This document shows, piece by piece, positions 39,437-48,230 of a stretch of 64,000 nt of DNA. The notes beneath the pieces were generated by a model. That model made no database searches. It was not told where the DNA came from and worked only from the letters and a program-made list of their open reading frames with translations. Position 1 is the first letter of the stretch. Every line of letters starts with the position of its first letter. Made by a program: the position numbers and the translations under genes. Where the stretch lies: the NCBI GenBank assembly GCA_021778415.1, contig JAJYCL010000005.1, forward strand, positions 50,451 to 114,450. The letters run 5' to 3'. The stretch is from a bacterium. Lineage in GTDB: Bacteria > Vulcanimicrobiota > Vulcanimicrobiia > Vulcanimicrobiales > Vulcanimicrobiaceae.

Positions 39437-42339
39437 TGCGGATGGCTCAGGAAGGCGTTGATTTTTGCGAGCGCCGCGCGCGTGAGCGCGTGCAATCTGG
39501 CGGTTTCGCGGATTTGCTCCGCCGTCGGAGCCACATACGGATTCATGGTTTGAATCTGCGTTTGCAGCCGCTCCCGTAGCAGATCCTCGAGGAAGTCGTT
39601 ATCTTGATCGTTCTTGGGATTCGAGGTGACGGTCGCAATCATCGCCGTGGCGTGCACGGCATCGAGGCGATTGAGCGCGTCGTCCAGAGCCGAGAGATCG
39701 CCGACCAGCAAGCGACTCATTGCGTAGCTGGCACGCAGAGCCGTTGTTGTTGTGCGCACGCGCGGATCGGAACCGACTTCGATTGCGTGATGCAGCGTCA
39801 GTGATCCGGCGTGCAAGACGATTGTATAGCGCCCCGGTAGCACTTGGACGGCCGCATCGCTGCCGCTATTCCATCCTGGAGCGCTCTTCCACGCATGAGC
39901 CGGCGTTTCGTTGAGATCCCAGGTAAACGTATGATAGCCGACAGTGTTTTCGAGGACCGGCGTATGCTTTGGCCCGGCAACTGTGAACGCGCGCACGACG
40001 CGGCCTTGGCTGTCGAGAATCTGCGCCGTCGGCGCGGTTGCGAGCGGAGCGCGCAGATAGTAGGTGAACGTCGCTCCATAGGGTGGATTTGCGCCATTGT
40101 ACCGAAGGCCGACACGGAATCGCATGGAGCGAGTGAAGGCGCGCTGCGGTGGTGCAAGCCACGCGGTATCGTGTACAATCTCCGCGTACTCGCGCAGTGG
40201 TTGCAGATCGTCGAGGACGTAGATGCCGCGGCCGTGAGTTGCGATCACGAGCGCGTCGGCATCGGGTTGATACCGGATATCGCGAACGCTGACCGCCGCC
40301 AGATTATTGCGCAGCGATGCCCACGTGTTTCCGTGATCGAAGGAGACGGCAATTCCGCGTTCCATTCCGGCATAGATGATTGCGGCATCGCGGCGATCCA
40401 CGAGCACGCTGCGTACCGGCCCCATCGCGGGGAGTCCGGCGTCGATTCGTTTCCAGGTTGCTCCGAAATCGTGTGTAGCAAAAAGATAGGCGGTATTATC
40501 GCCAAGCATGTGGCGATCGTAGGCCGCGTAGGCCGTTCCGGCATCGTAGGCATCCGGTGAGATGCTCGCAAAGCGTCCCCACGAGGGAATTCCAGCGGGC
40601 GTGACATTGCGCCAATGTTTGCCGCTGTCGCGTGTGATTTGCACGAGCCCATCGTCGGTGCCGATCCACATGATGCCGCGCACCACCGGCGACGGAGCGA
40701 TATCGAGAATCGTATCCGACGTTTCAGCCCCGGTGCCATCGAGCGTGAGCCCGCCGCTGATATGTTGGTGCGCGGGATCATTGCGCGTCAGATCGCCACT
40801 GATCTGCGTCCAATGCATGCCTTCATCGCGCGTTACCCATACGACGTTGCCCGCCGTATAGATCGCGCGTGCGTCGAAAGGATCGCTCGCCAGCGGCGTC
40901 TCCCAATTCATGCGGTATTTTAACCGAACCGGATCGACGACGTTTTGATCGCGTAGATACGGTGAAACGGTCGCATCGACACCCGTAGCGACATCGACGC
41001 GGTCGATCTCTCCGCCGAAATTTCCGCCGCCGGAAGAGGCCCAGACGCGTCCGTAATTCATCGGATCTATCAATGCCCATGCACCGTCGCCGCTGCCGAT
41101 ATAGTGCCAATCGCCGGCGGTAATTCCCGGGTAGGCGAGCGTATTGCTGCGTCCGCACCACACGCCATTATCTTGCAGCGGCGCGCAGATGCCGAAGATG
41201 CGCCCCGTTCCAATGCCGACGTGATACGGCTGCGAAATGGGAAGCGCAAGATTACGCCGCCACGATGCGCCGCCGTCGACCGAGAACACCACGCCTCCAT
41301 CGTTGCCTTCGATGATGCGACGCCCGTCGTTTGACATCCACATCGCATGGTGATCGCCATGAAGACCGGGGGCGGCAATACTGAACGTTTGTCCGCCGTC
41401 GTTTGAGACGGTCAAGTGCACGGAGTCCGAATAGATTTGTAGCGGATTCGTCGGATTTACATAGAGGCGCGAAAAATAAAATGGACGCTCGTCGATGAGC
41501 GGATCGGAACTCTCTGCGTGCCACGATGTTCCGCCGTCGGTCGAAGCGTAGAGTAACCCGTGCGCGTTTTGCACGATGGCATACACGCGTTTTGGTTGGG
41601 ACGGTGCAATCGCAACGGCGATGCGCCCGAGCGTGCCTTCGGGAAAACCGTTGCCGCGGACGTCGTGCCAGGTTGCGCCGAAATCATGAGAGACAAAGAG
41701 TCCGTCGTTTGGCCCGCCGCTGTTGGAGGACCACGGCGTGCGGCGGAATTCCCACATCGCAGCAAACAGGGTGCCGTCGTCGGGCGTCGCGGCAAGATCG
41801 ATGCCGCCGGAATCCGGGGCGAGATAGAGTGTTTTGCTCCAGGTTTGGCCACCGTCGGTCGTGCGGTAGATGCCGCGCTCGGGAGAATCACCGAACGGAT
41901 TGCCGAGGACGGCAACGAGCACACGCTTAGGGTTTTTCGGGTCGACGAGAATTTTGCCGATCGTCGTCGAGGCAAGGGGGAGGACTCGCGTCCAGGTCGC
42001 GCCGCCGTCGAGGCTGTGGTAGACGCCGTCGCCCAAGGCGATGTCGTTGCGCGGATTCGATTCTCCGGTGCCGACCCAGAGATCACGGTCGGTCCCGCCA
42101 ATGGCGACGGCTCCGACGGCGGCGACACGTTCTCCGTCGAATAATGGCCGCCACGACTGCCCGGCATTGCTCGTCGACCACGCCCCACCGTCGGCGGATC
42201 CGACCAGGTAGAAGGCTGGGTCTCGCTCGCTTCCCGCGACGCTGACGACGCGGCCTCCGGAAACGACGGGGCCCACGCTTCGCCAGGGGAGCCCCCCAAA
42301 GGGCAGAGCCGTGAGGAGAATCAGCACGAGTTTTAGCAT
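39433..42339 (-). CDS. Secreted Asp-box (BNR/sortilin-like) beta-propeller protein
   Basis: The 968-residue product starts at ATG 42339, opening a signal peptide (LKLVLILLTALPFG); the longer frame from 42396 overlaps the divergent def start and lacks a site. I count about eleven Asp-box motifs (S/T-x-D-x-G-x-x-W/F), for example HSLDGGATW, RTTDGGQTW, VSNDGGQTF, TRDEGMHW and SFDHGNTW. This indicates one or two propellers as in sortilin/VPS10 and secreted glycosyl-hydrolase-like proteins. The C-terminal 250 residues lack boxes and may be an Ig-like domain and a helical end. No sialidase catalytic set (RIP plus Glu/Tyr) is recognisable, so the family label glycosidase should not be used. Function unknown; probably envelope or exported. 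Confidence 0.85.
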   Translation of the reverse strand: MLKLVLILLTALPFGGLPWRSVGPVVSGGRVVSVAGSERDPAFYLVGSADGGAWSTSNAGQSWRPLFDGERVAAVGAVAIGGTDRDLWVGTGESNPRNDIALGDGVYHSLDGGATWTRVLPLASTTIGKILVDPKNPKRVLVAVLGNPFGDSPERGIYRTTDGGQTWSKTLYLAPDSGGIDLAATPDDGTLFAAMWEFRRTPWSSNSGGPNDGLFVSHDFGATWHDVRGNGFPEGTLGRIAVAIAPSQPKRVYAIVQNAHGLLYASTDGGTSWHAESSDPLIDERPFYFSRLYVNPTNPLQIYSDSVHLTVSNDGGQTFSIAAPGLHGDHHAMWMSNDGRRIIEGNDGGVVFSVDGGASWRRNLALPISQPYHVGIGTGRIFGICAPLQDNGVWCGRSNTLAYPGITAGDWHYIGSGDGAWALIDPMNYGRVWASSGGGNFGGEIDRVDVATGVDATVSPYLRDQNVVDPVRLKYRMNWETPLASDPFDARAIYTAGNVVWVTRDEGMHWTQISGDLTRNDPAHQHISGGLTLDGTGAETSDTILDIAPSPVVRGIMWIGTDDGLVQITRDSGKHWRNVTPAGIPSWGRFASISPDAYDAGTAYAAYDRHMLGDNTAYLFATHDFGATWKRIDAGLPAMGPVRSVLVDRRDAAIIYAGMERGIAVSFDHGNTWASLRNNLAAVSVRDIRYQPDADALVIATHGRGIYVLDDLQPLREYAEIVHDTAWLAPPQRAFTRSMRFRVGLRYNGANPPYGATFTYYLRAPLATAPTAQILDSQGRVVRAFTVAGPKHTPVLENTVGYHTFTWDLNETPAHAWKSAPGWNSGSDAAVQVLPGRYTIVLHAGSLTLHHAIEVGSDPRVRTTTTALRASYAMSRLLVGDLSALDDALNRLDAVHATAMIATVTSNPKNDQDNDFLEDLLRERLQTQIQTMNPYVAPTAEQIRETARLHALTRAALAKINAFLSHPQ

Positions 42340-42394
42340 GATGCGCGTTTTCGCGTGGGGAGCCGCTTGCCCCCCGGCGTATGATAAAGGTTCC

Positions 42395-42922
42395 ATGCCT
42401 TACCAGCGGACCATCATCACCGACGGCCATCCCACCTTGCGTAAGGTGGCCAAGAAAGTGCACCCCGAAGAACTGCGCGATCCGCTCGTGCAGCAACTTA
42501 TCGACGATATGTTTGAGACGATGTATGAAGCACCGGGCATCGGTCTTGCCGCCCCGCAAGTCAACATCTCCAAACGAATCTTCACCGTCGATCTGCAGGA
42601 CGACGATCCGGAACACGGGCCGTTTGTCGTCGTCAATCCGAAATTCGACCTCACCGAGGGCGAACTCGAATCGACCGAAGGCTGTCTTTCGGTGCCCGGT
42701 ATGGTCGGCGAAGTCACGCGATTCGAACGCGTCGCGGTAAGCGGCTTGGATCGCGATGGAAAGAAGATTCGACTCGAAGGCGACGGCTTATTTGCCCGTT
42801 GCCTGCAGCATGAAATCGATCACCTCAACGGCGTGCTCTACATCGATAAGGTGCGTAATCTGCGCGAAGCCCGCACGGACGAAGAACTCGAAGCGCTCGA
42901 TGAGGCGTCCGCGCTTCCGTAG
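42395..42922 (+). CDS. def: Peptide deformylase
   Basis: Def removes the N-formyl group from new proteins. The 175-residue product starts at ATG 42395; the longer frame from 42311 has no family resemblance. All three motifs are present: GIGLAAPQV near 46, EGCLSVPG near 94, and QHEIDHLNG near 137, whose Cys and two His bind the metal. It is followed by fmt 7 bases later, the usual pairing with the enzyme that adds the formyl group. Confidence 0.96.
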   Translation: MPYQRTIITDGHPTLRKVAKKVHPEELRDPLVQQLIDDMFETMYEAPGIGLAAPQVNISKRIFTVDLQDDDPEHGPFVVVNPKFDLTEGELESTEGCLSVPGMVGEVTRFERVAVSGLDRDGKKIRLEGDGLFARCLQHEIDHLNGVLYIDKVRNLREARTDEELEALDEASALP

Positions 42923-42929
42923 CGCACTC

Positions 42930-43763
42930 GTGTTAACGTCGATATTTTTTGGCACGAGCGCATTCGCGCTCCCATCGTTGCGCGTCGTCGCGCAACGTAC
43001 GCAGTGCCTGTGCGTTATTACGCAGCCGGACCGTCCGGCCGGGCGCGGTCATCGCTTGCAACCCTCGCCGGTGAAGTCGGAAGCGTTAGCTCTTGGTTTA
43101 CGCGTCGAGACGCCGGAAAAAATCGGAGCCTTCATCGCCGATTTTCCGGGCGAAATCGATCTCTTTGCCCTTGCATCGTTCGGACGTATTTTACCGCAGC
43201 GAGTGTTGGATCGACCGCGTCTTGGTGCGCTTAACGTTCATCCGTCGCTGCTTCCGAAGTATCGCGGCGCAACGCCGTTGCAGACGGCACTGATGAATGG
43301 CGATGCGATAACCGGCGTCTCGATTATGCTTATGGATGCAGGCATGGATACGGGTGATCTCGTGCTACAAGAGCGCTTCCCGATTGCGCCTGACGATGAT
43401 TACGGATCCTTGCATGATCGCTTAGCTTTGGAGGGCGCCCGAATGCTCGGTACGGCGATCGATACGGCTGAAAACGGGGCTCTCGAACATACGCCGCAAG
43501 CTGGCGAAGTCTCGGTGACGCGTCCGCTCCGCAAAGAAGATTTACTCCTCAACGCCGAGTGGTCGGCAGAACGAAAGGGTCATTTTGTGCGCGCACTCTC
43601 TCCCCAACCGGCGGCGCGAACGACGCTGGCAGGTGTTCCCGTGAAGGTTTTGCGCGCGCACGTTGCGGGTGACGAATTTTGCATCGACGAGATCATCGCA
43701 CCGAATCGCGGGCGTATGTCCGCGGCAGCATTTTTAGCGGCACATGCGGGAGCGTCGGCATGA
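42930..43763 (+). CDS. fmt: Methionyl-tRNA formyltransferase
   Basis: Fmt formylates initiator Met-tRNA with 10-formyl-tetrahydrofolate. The best start is GTG 42930, giving (M)LTSIFFGTSAFALPSL, which aligns with the family's usual N-terminal strand; ATG 42900 is possible but adds residues inside def. Key parts are the folate-binding LNVHPSLLPKYRGATPLQTA segment, whose Asn and His are catalytic, and the MDAGMDTGDLV Asp. The C-terminal tRNA-binding domain appears short: the protein is 277 residues where about 310 is common. It overlaps rsmB by ATGA. Confidence 0.92.
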   Translation: MLTSIFFGTSAFALPSLRVVAQRTQCLCVITQPDRPAGRGHRLQPSPVKSEALALGLRVETPEKIGAFIADFPGEIDLFALASFGRILPQRVLDRPRLGALNVHPSLLPKYRGATPLQTALMNGDAITGVSIMLMDAGMDTGDLVLQERFPIAPDDDYGSLHDRLALEGARMLGTAIDTAENGALEHTPQAGEVSVTRPLRKEDLLLNAEWSAERKGHFVRALSPQPAARTTLAGVPVKVLRAHVAGDEFCIDEIIAPNRGRMSAAAFLAAHAGASA

Positions 43764-45094
43764 CGAACGCGCGCGAAGTTGCCCTCTTAACCGTCCGCGA
43801 TGTTTTTCCGACGCAAGGCACATCGGCGCGCGGAGCGCAGGAATCCCTCGATTATCGCGTTCGCCGGGCTGAACTTGACGGCCGTGATCGTGCCTTTGCG
43901 ACCGAACTTGCCTATGGCGCGATGAAAATGCGTCGACGCTTGGACCGTGCGCTGGAACGCTATATCGGTGAACGTACGACGCCGCTTGCGCCGGCCATCC
44001 ACGAATTGCTTCGTTGCGCAATGTATGAATTGATGTTCACGAAAGCGGATGAACATGCCACGGTTTTCGAGTGGGTGAATCTTGCGAAAAAATATGGACA
44101 TGGTGGCCTGGGCAAGTTGGTGAATGCCGTCTTGCGCTCCGCATTGCGCGATGGCATTCCCGTGCCAACGCGCGAAGAGTTTGCAAACGACGACGATTAT
44201 CTCGCCGTGACCTATTCGCTGCCGACTTGGATGGTGCGGCAGTGGCGCGGCGTTTTTGGGGCGGAACGTCTGGAAGCGATCTGCGCCGGGGTGAACCTAC
44301 CGGCCCAAGCCGCCCTGAGCGTCAACCTTGCTCGCGTTGGTCGTGTGGCGTTCGCCGAGCAGTTGGCCGAACGTGAGATTGCCAGCGTTCCCTCGCCATT
44401 TACGCCCGAGACCCTCATTCTCGGGGGATTTGCCGGCGTTCGGGCACTCCCGGACGAGGGAAGTGCGTGGTTTGAGTCGGAGTCATCGGCAATGGCCGTA
44501 GACATCCTCGCTCCGCAACCGGACGAGCGCGTCCTCGATATATGCAGTGGTCGTGGAAATAAAACGCTGCAGATTGTCGCGCGCACCGAAGGAACGGGCA
44601 GCGTAACCTGCATCGAACACGACGAGCGCAAAATTGCGCAGATGCAAGCGCGACTCGGCGTAATCGGCGCATCGGTTGAAGCGATTTGCGCCGACGCAAC
44701 GGGCGAATTGTTTACGACGGTGGGGCGACGCTTCGATCGCATTCTTCTCGATGCACCGTGCTCGGCGACGGGCGTCATCGGGCGGCACCCGGAGGCTCGC
44801 TGGAAGAAGCGCCACGACGATGGAGCACGGCTCGCCGGCGCGCAAAAGGCGATGCTCGCCAATGCCATTCGCTTTCTCGATGCTGGCGGCGTCTTGGTCT
44901 ACTCCGTATGCTCTGTCGATCCGCGCGAAACCACCGATGTGATCGAATCGATTCTCCAATCGCAGCCCGTGCAACGCGGTCTCATCCCGGCGCGCTATGA
45001 ACCGCTTTTGACGGAAGCCGGCGATGTGCTTGTTCCACCGGGGATTGAAGGGCGAGACGGATTCTTCTTTGCGCGATTGGAGCGATCTGCGTGA
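43760..45094 (+). CDS. rsmB: 16S rRNA (cytosine-967-C5) methyltransferase
   Basis: The 444-residue product joins an N-terminal NusB-like RNA-binding domain (about 1-140, with RAFATELAYGAMKMRRRLD and IHELLRCAMYELMF) to a Rossmann methyltransferase domain. The SAM site is VLDICSGRGNKTLQI near 254. The two conserved cysteines of the m5C enzymes are in LLDAPCSATGVIGRHPE and YSVCSVDPRE. The start ATG 43760 overlaps the fmt stop. The def-fmt-rsmB order is widely conserved. Confidence 0.95.
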   Translation: MTNAREVALLTVRDVFPTQGTSARGAQESLDYRVRRAELDGRDRAFATELAYGAMKMRRRLDRALERYIGERTTPLAPAIHELLRCAMYELMFTKADEHATVFEWVNLAKKYGHGGLGKLVNAVLRSALRDGIPVPTREEFANDDDYLAVTYSLPTWMVRQWRGVFGAERLEAICAGVNLPAQAALSVNLARVGRVAFAEQLAEREIASVPSPFTPETLILGGFAGVRALPDEGSAWFESESSAMAVDILAPQPDERVLDICSGRGNKTLQIVARTEGTGSVTCIEHDERKIAQMQARLGVIGASVEAICADATGELFTTVGRRFDRILLDAPCSATGVIGRHPEARWKKRHDDGARLAGAQKAMLANAIRFLDAGGVLVYSVCSVDPRETTDVIESILQSQPVQRGLIPARYEPLLTEAGDVLVPPGIEGRDGFFFARLERSA

Positions 45095-45801
45095 GTTGGC
45101 TGGCAAAGATCGAATCGGCTTGCGCTGCGCTCATTGAACGCAGTTTTGCAAAAACGTTTCCGAGCGATCTTGAGCCGGCGCAAATCGCGCGCCGCTTAGT
45201 TGCCACCATGGAGGCAAAAACGCGCACCGAAGGTGGTCGACTCGTTGCGCCATCTCGGTACATCGTTTTTGTGGCCTCCGACGATTTCGCACGATTGAGC
45301 GAGCATCGCGTCTATCTCGAACGTGAGTGGGCATCGCTCCTTCGTGAGATGGCCGATGGTGTCGGCGTTGCCATTCTCGGGAGCGGTGCACGCGTGGCCT
45401 TGCGTGAGCGAGCCGATCTGCCCTCCGGTGCAATGCATATCGAAGCCGATGAAATTGATCCGACGATTACGATTGAAGCGCCCAAAGATTTCATGGCGGC
45501 GACCGAACGTCGCTACAACTTGCGGATGATCGAAGGCGTCCCGGAATACGGCATCTATCGCATCGCCGGAACGACGCGCGTCGGGCGTCAAGAAGAGAGC
45601 GAAATTTTTCTCGTCGATCCATCGGTCTCGCGCAATCACGCGATCATCGATCTCGTCGATGGAGAACTCTTTTTGCGCGACTGCGATTCGACGAACGGAA
45701 CGTTTCTGAACGACGAGCGCATCACGACGACGATACTCCGCGAAGGCGATACGGTGACTTTTGGCAAGACGAAGCTTCGCTTGGAGGTCGATCGACGATG
45801 A
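45091..45801 (+). CDS. FHA-domain protein with N-terminal DUF3662 (FhaA-like)
   Basis: The 236-residue product starts at GTG 45091 (GTGA overlap with rsmB). Residues 1-110 (SWLAKIESACAALIERSFAK, then LEPAQIARRLVATMEAKTRT) match the DUF3662 domain of mycobacterial FhaA. Residues about 150-232 are an FHA domain with TRVGRQEESEIFLVD, SVSRNHAIIDL and DCDSTNGTFLN, the Arg, Ser-Arg-His and Asn-Gly residues that bind phosphothreonine. FhaA in actinobacteria links Ser/Thr kinase signalling to wall synthesis. No kinase gene is seen in the window, but an ftsW/rodA gene follows within the same unit. Confidence 0.92.
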   Translation: MSWLAKIESACAALIERSFAKTFPSDLEPAQIARRLVATMEAKTRTEGGRLVAPSRYIVFVASDDFARLSEHRVYLEREWASLLREMADGVGVAILGSGARVALRERADLPSGAMHIEADEIDPTITIEAPKDFMAATERRYNLRMIEGVPEYGIYRIAGTTRVGRQEESEIFLVDPSVSRNHAIIDLVDGELFLRDCDSTNGTFLNDERITTTILREGDTVTFGKTKLRLEVDRR

Positions 45802-46223
45802 ACGATGCGCTGCTTCGGCGAGGCTCGGTTGAACTCGTCGCTGCACTGGCGCTCGTGGCATTTGTCGCCGGTCGCGTCCGCAAAGACGCGTTCGTCGGTT
45901 CCTCAACGGGGCCACCTATTCACGTCGTCGCGACGATGTATTCTCATGCCGATCGCGTTCGTGAAATCGATGGATTTACGCCGCTGCTTCTTGGGCGGGC
46001 TCATGATTGCGATGTCGTTCTTGCCGCCGATTCGGATGCAAGTCGCTATCATGCACGTTTAGAAGGCGATGACTCGATGCTTTTTTTGCGCGATCTCGAA
46101 TCGACGAATGGTACGTTTCTCAATGGGACGCCGGTGCGCGGCTCCATCGAAGTGCGCGACGGCGATGAGATCGATCTCGGTGTGACGCGCCTCCGCATTG
46201 AGCGCATTGGGCGAACGGTCTAA
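45798..46223 (+). CDS. Membrane-anchored FHA-domain protein (FhaB-like)
   Basis: The 141-residue product has one N-terminal membrane segment (VELVAALALVAFVAGRV, residues 11-27), a linker, and a C-terminal FHA domain (about 55-135) with PLLLGRAHDCDVVL, DASRYHARLE (a Tyr replaces the usual His-preceding residue) and DLESTNGTFLNG. The same size and order occurs in FhaB/FipA of actinobacteria, which sits next to rodA/ftsW and pknB. Start ATG overlaps the FhaA-like stop (ATGA). Confidence 0.9.
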   Translation: MNDALLRRGSVELVAALALVAFVAGRVRKDAFVGSSTGPPIHVVATMYSHADRVREIDGFTPLLLGRAHDCDVVLAADSDASRYHARLEGDDSMLFLRDLESTNGTFLNGTPVRGSIEVRDGDEIDLGVTRLRIERIGRTV

Positions 46224-46227
46224 TATC

Positions 46228-47499
46228 GTGACGAACGCGCTTCCCGTGATCGCCCGGCGACTCGTGCCGATGCTTATCGCGCTTGCGCTCGATGCCTGGA
46301 TGTTTTCCTTTGCGCCGGTACACGCCATCGGTCCCTCTTGGATGCTGTTGCTGTTGGCCGCCCTCGCCTGTTTTTGGGTGCTGTGGCAGCCTGCGGGGAT
46401 GCGGCGCGACGATTTTTTGCCGGCACTTGCCGTTCTCTTGAGCGGGCTTGGCGTGATGTTGGTGGCGCGTTTATCTCCGCATCTTGCGCAACGACAACTC
46501 GTGTGGCTACTCGTCTCTCTCGTGCTCGCGATTTCGGCCGGTCCGTTTTTCTCGACCATTCGGCGACTCGCTGCGGTAAAATATATCTGGGTCATACTCT
46601 CACTCATATTTTTCGGGTTACTGGTTCTCTTCGGACGCGAAGTCAACGGAGCAAAACTTTGGATCGTCCTTGGGCCGGTGCGCTATGAGCCCGTCGAAAT
46701 TATTAAGCTGTGCATCGTGTTTTTTTTGGCTGCCTATTTGAGTGAGACCGGCGACGTTATTGCCATGACGCGGCCGTGGTCGATCAGAGAAAACGCAAAG
46801 TATCTCGGCCCACTCTTGCTCGGATGGCTCCCGGCATTGATTATCTTGATTTTACAGCATGATATCGGCATGGCGGCTTTGTTACTCGCGGTTTTTGCTT
46901 CGATGCTGTATGCCGCGACGCGTCGGATCGATCTGGTACTCGGTGGGCTCTGCGTCTTTGCCCTGTGCGCCTGGTTTGCATTGCATCACTATGGCTATGT
47001 GCAGACGCGCGTTTCCGTTTGGCTCCATCCATTTGCCGATCCGCTCGGACGTGGCTACCAATCGGCGCAAGCATATTTTTCGCTTGCCGCAGGCGGTCTT
47101 TTTGGAACGGGATATCGACTTGGCCATCCTGAATTTATCCCGAACGTTGCGAATGATTATGTCTACGCCGCTTTTTCCGAAGAATTCGGAGCGCTCGGCG
47201 GCCTCGTTTTGCTCTGGCTGTTCGGCGTTCTAGCCTTTCGTATGTTTGCCGTTGCCGTCGCGCAGCCGGATCTTTTTGCAAAACTGCTGGCGCTTGGTAT
47301 GGGCGCCACGCTGGCGTTTCAAACGGTCGTGATTACAGGCGGGGTCGTTGGCCTTTTCCCGCTTACCGGAATCACACTCCCTTTTGTCTCCTATGGCGGA
47401 AGTTCGCTGTTGGCGAATTTTCTGCTTGTTGCGCTCGTCTGGGCAATTAGCGCGCGCCCCATGACATGGTCTCGAGAATCGTCAGCGTCGTCGTCATAA
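46228..47499 (+). CDS. SEDS-family peptidoglycan polymerase (FtsW/RodA)
   Basis: SEDS proteins are membrane glycosyltransferases that polymerise lipid II with a partner class B PBP. The 423-residue product (GTG 46228) has about ten membrane helices. Family landmarks are GREVNGAKLWIVLGPVRYEPVEIIKLCIV near 145, QHDIGMAALLLAVF near 220, the loop FADPLGRGYQSAQAYFSLAAGGLFGTGY near 280, and GLFPLTGITLPFVSYGGSSL near 380. FtsW and RodA cannot be separated safely by eye; the FHA neighbours favour RodA as in actinobacteria. No PBP2-type gene follows. The 3' end overlaps the next gene by 34 bases. Confidence 0.92.
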   Translation: MTNALPVIARRLVPMLIALALDAWMFSFAPVHAIGPSWMLLLLAALACFWVLWQPAGMRRDDFLPALAVLLSGLGVMLVARLSPHLAQRQLVWLLVSLVLAISAGPFFSTIRRLAAVKYIWVILSLIFFGLLVLFGREVNGAKLWIVLGPVRYEPVEIIKLCIVFFLAAYLSETGDVIAMTRPWSIRENAKYLGPLLLGWLPALIILILQHDIGMAALLLAVFASMLYAATRRIDLVLGGLCVFALCAWFALHHYGYVQTRVSVWLHPFADPLGRGYQSAQAYFSLAAGGLFGTGYRLGHPEFIPNVANDYVYAAFSEEFGALGGLVLLWLFGVLAFRMFAVAVAQPDLFAKLLALGMGATLAFQTVVITGGVVGLFPLTGITLPFVSYGGSSLLANFLLVALVWAISARPMTWSRESSASSS

Positions 47500-48230
47500 T
47501 CGCTGCGCTGATCGTTATCGTTGCTGGAGCACTCCAGAATCGAGTGATCGAGCAGAAGCGTGAAGTGATTCGGCGAACGACACCCGATGGAATGGCGCCG
47601 CATAGCGGCATTCGTAACCGAGATCGCTTTGCGGACGATCCCGTTGTCGTGCCCTGCGCGACCATGAACGCCGCACCTGTGCAGAATCCGATGCTGCGAC
47701 TATTCCTAGTTGGCGCCGGAGAAAATCAGGCATCCGATCACGATCTCTTTTCGCTCTCGGTGCCGAGTGCTATTGTGGTTGCTCCTCGAGGTCGCGATGC
47801 AAAAAATGTGGTGCAACGTGCAAAAAAATATGGGTCGCCGGTTTTTCTTCAGCTTTATGGCAGACTGCAAGCGGGGCAGATTCAGCGTGATCGGGCATAC
47901 TTTGGAGCTTTTGCCGGTTATGCCGGACGCGACGCATCGGCTGCCCGCGAGGCCTTGATCGGAAGCGGCCTATCGTTTTTTGACGAGCGCTCCGACGCGG
48001 AAGCCCAAGCCTATCGAGACGCCGGGATTAGGTACTTCGGACGCTCGGTAACTGCGGATAATGACGAGGGCAGCGGGTATATTTCCTTTATGCTTAAACG
48101 TGCAGTGACGATGTCTCGCTCATGCGGCCCACTCAATGTCCTTATGCGGGCAAACCATCGCTCGCTCAAAGCTGCTGGGAAGGCGCTCAATGAAACACCG
48201 GTTGGCGATGCGTTCACGCTTCCTCAGTAG
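47466..48230 (+). CDS. Membrane-anchored, degenerate divergent polysaccharide deacetylase-like protein
   Basis: The 254-residue product has an N-terminal membrane segment (VSVVVIIAALIVIVAGAL) and a domain that follows the layout of divergent polysaccharide deacetylases (YibQ type). LSVPSAIVVAPRGRDAKNVV is like their 'lp.pvt.ailP....' strand, and GLSFFDERSDAEAQAYRDAG is like 'GLfFlDSrT..S'. IDDxG and HMGS catalytic motifs are replaced (for example GYAGRDASA), so deacetylase activity is doubtful. Its place directly behind a SEDS polymerase suggests a wall-related role. The family call is by pattern, not by search. Start ATG 47466 lies inside ftsW/rodA. Confidence 0.55.
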   Translation: MVSRIVSVVVIIAALIVIVAGALQNRVIEQKREVIRRTTPDGMAPHSGIRNRDRFADDPVVVPCATMNAAPVQNPMLRLFLVGAGENQASDHDLFSLSVPSAIVVAPRGRDAKNVVQRAKKYGSPVFLQLYGRLQAGQIQRDRAYFGAFAGYAGRDASAAREALIGSGLSFFDERSDAEAQAYRDAGIRYFGRSVTADNDEGSGYISFMLKRAVTMSRSCGPLNVLMRANHRSLKAAGKALNETPVGDAFTLPQ

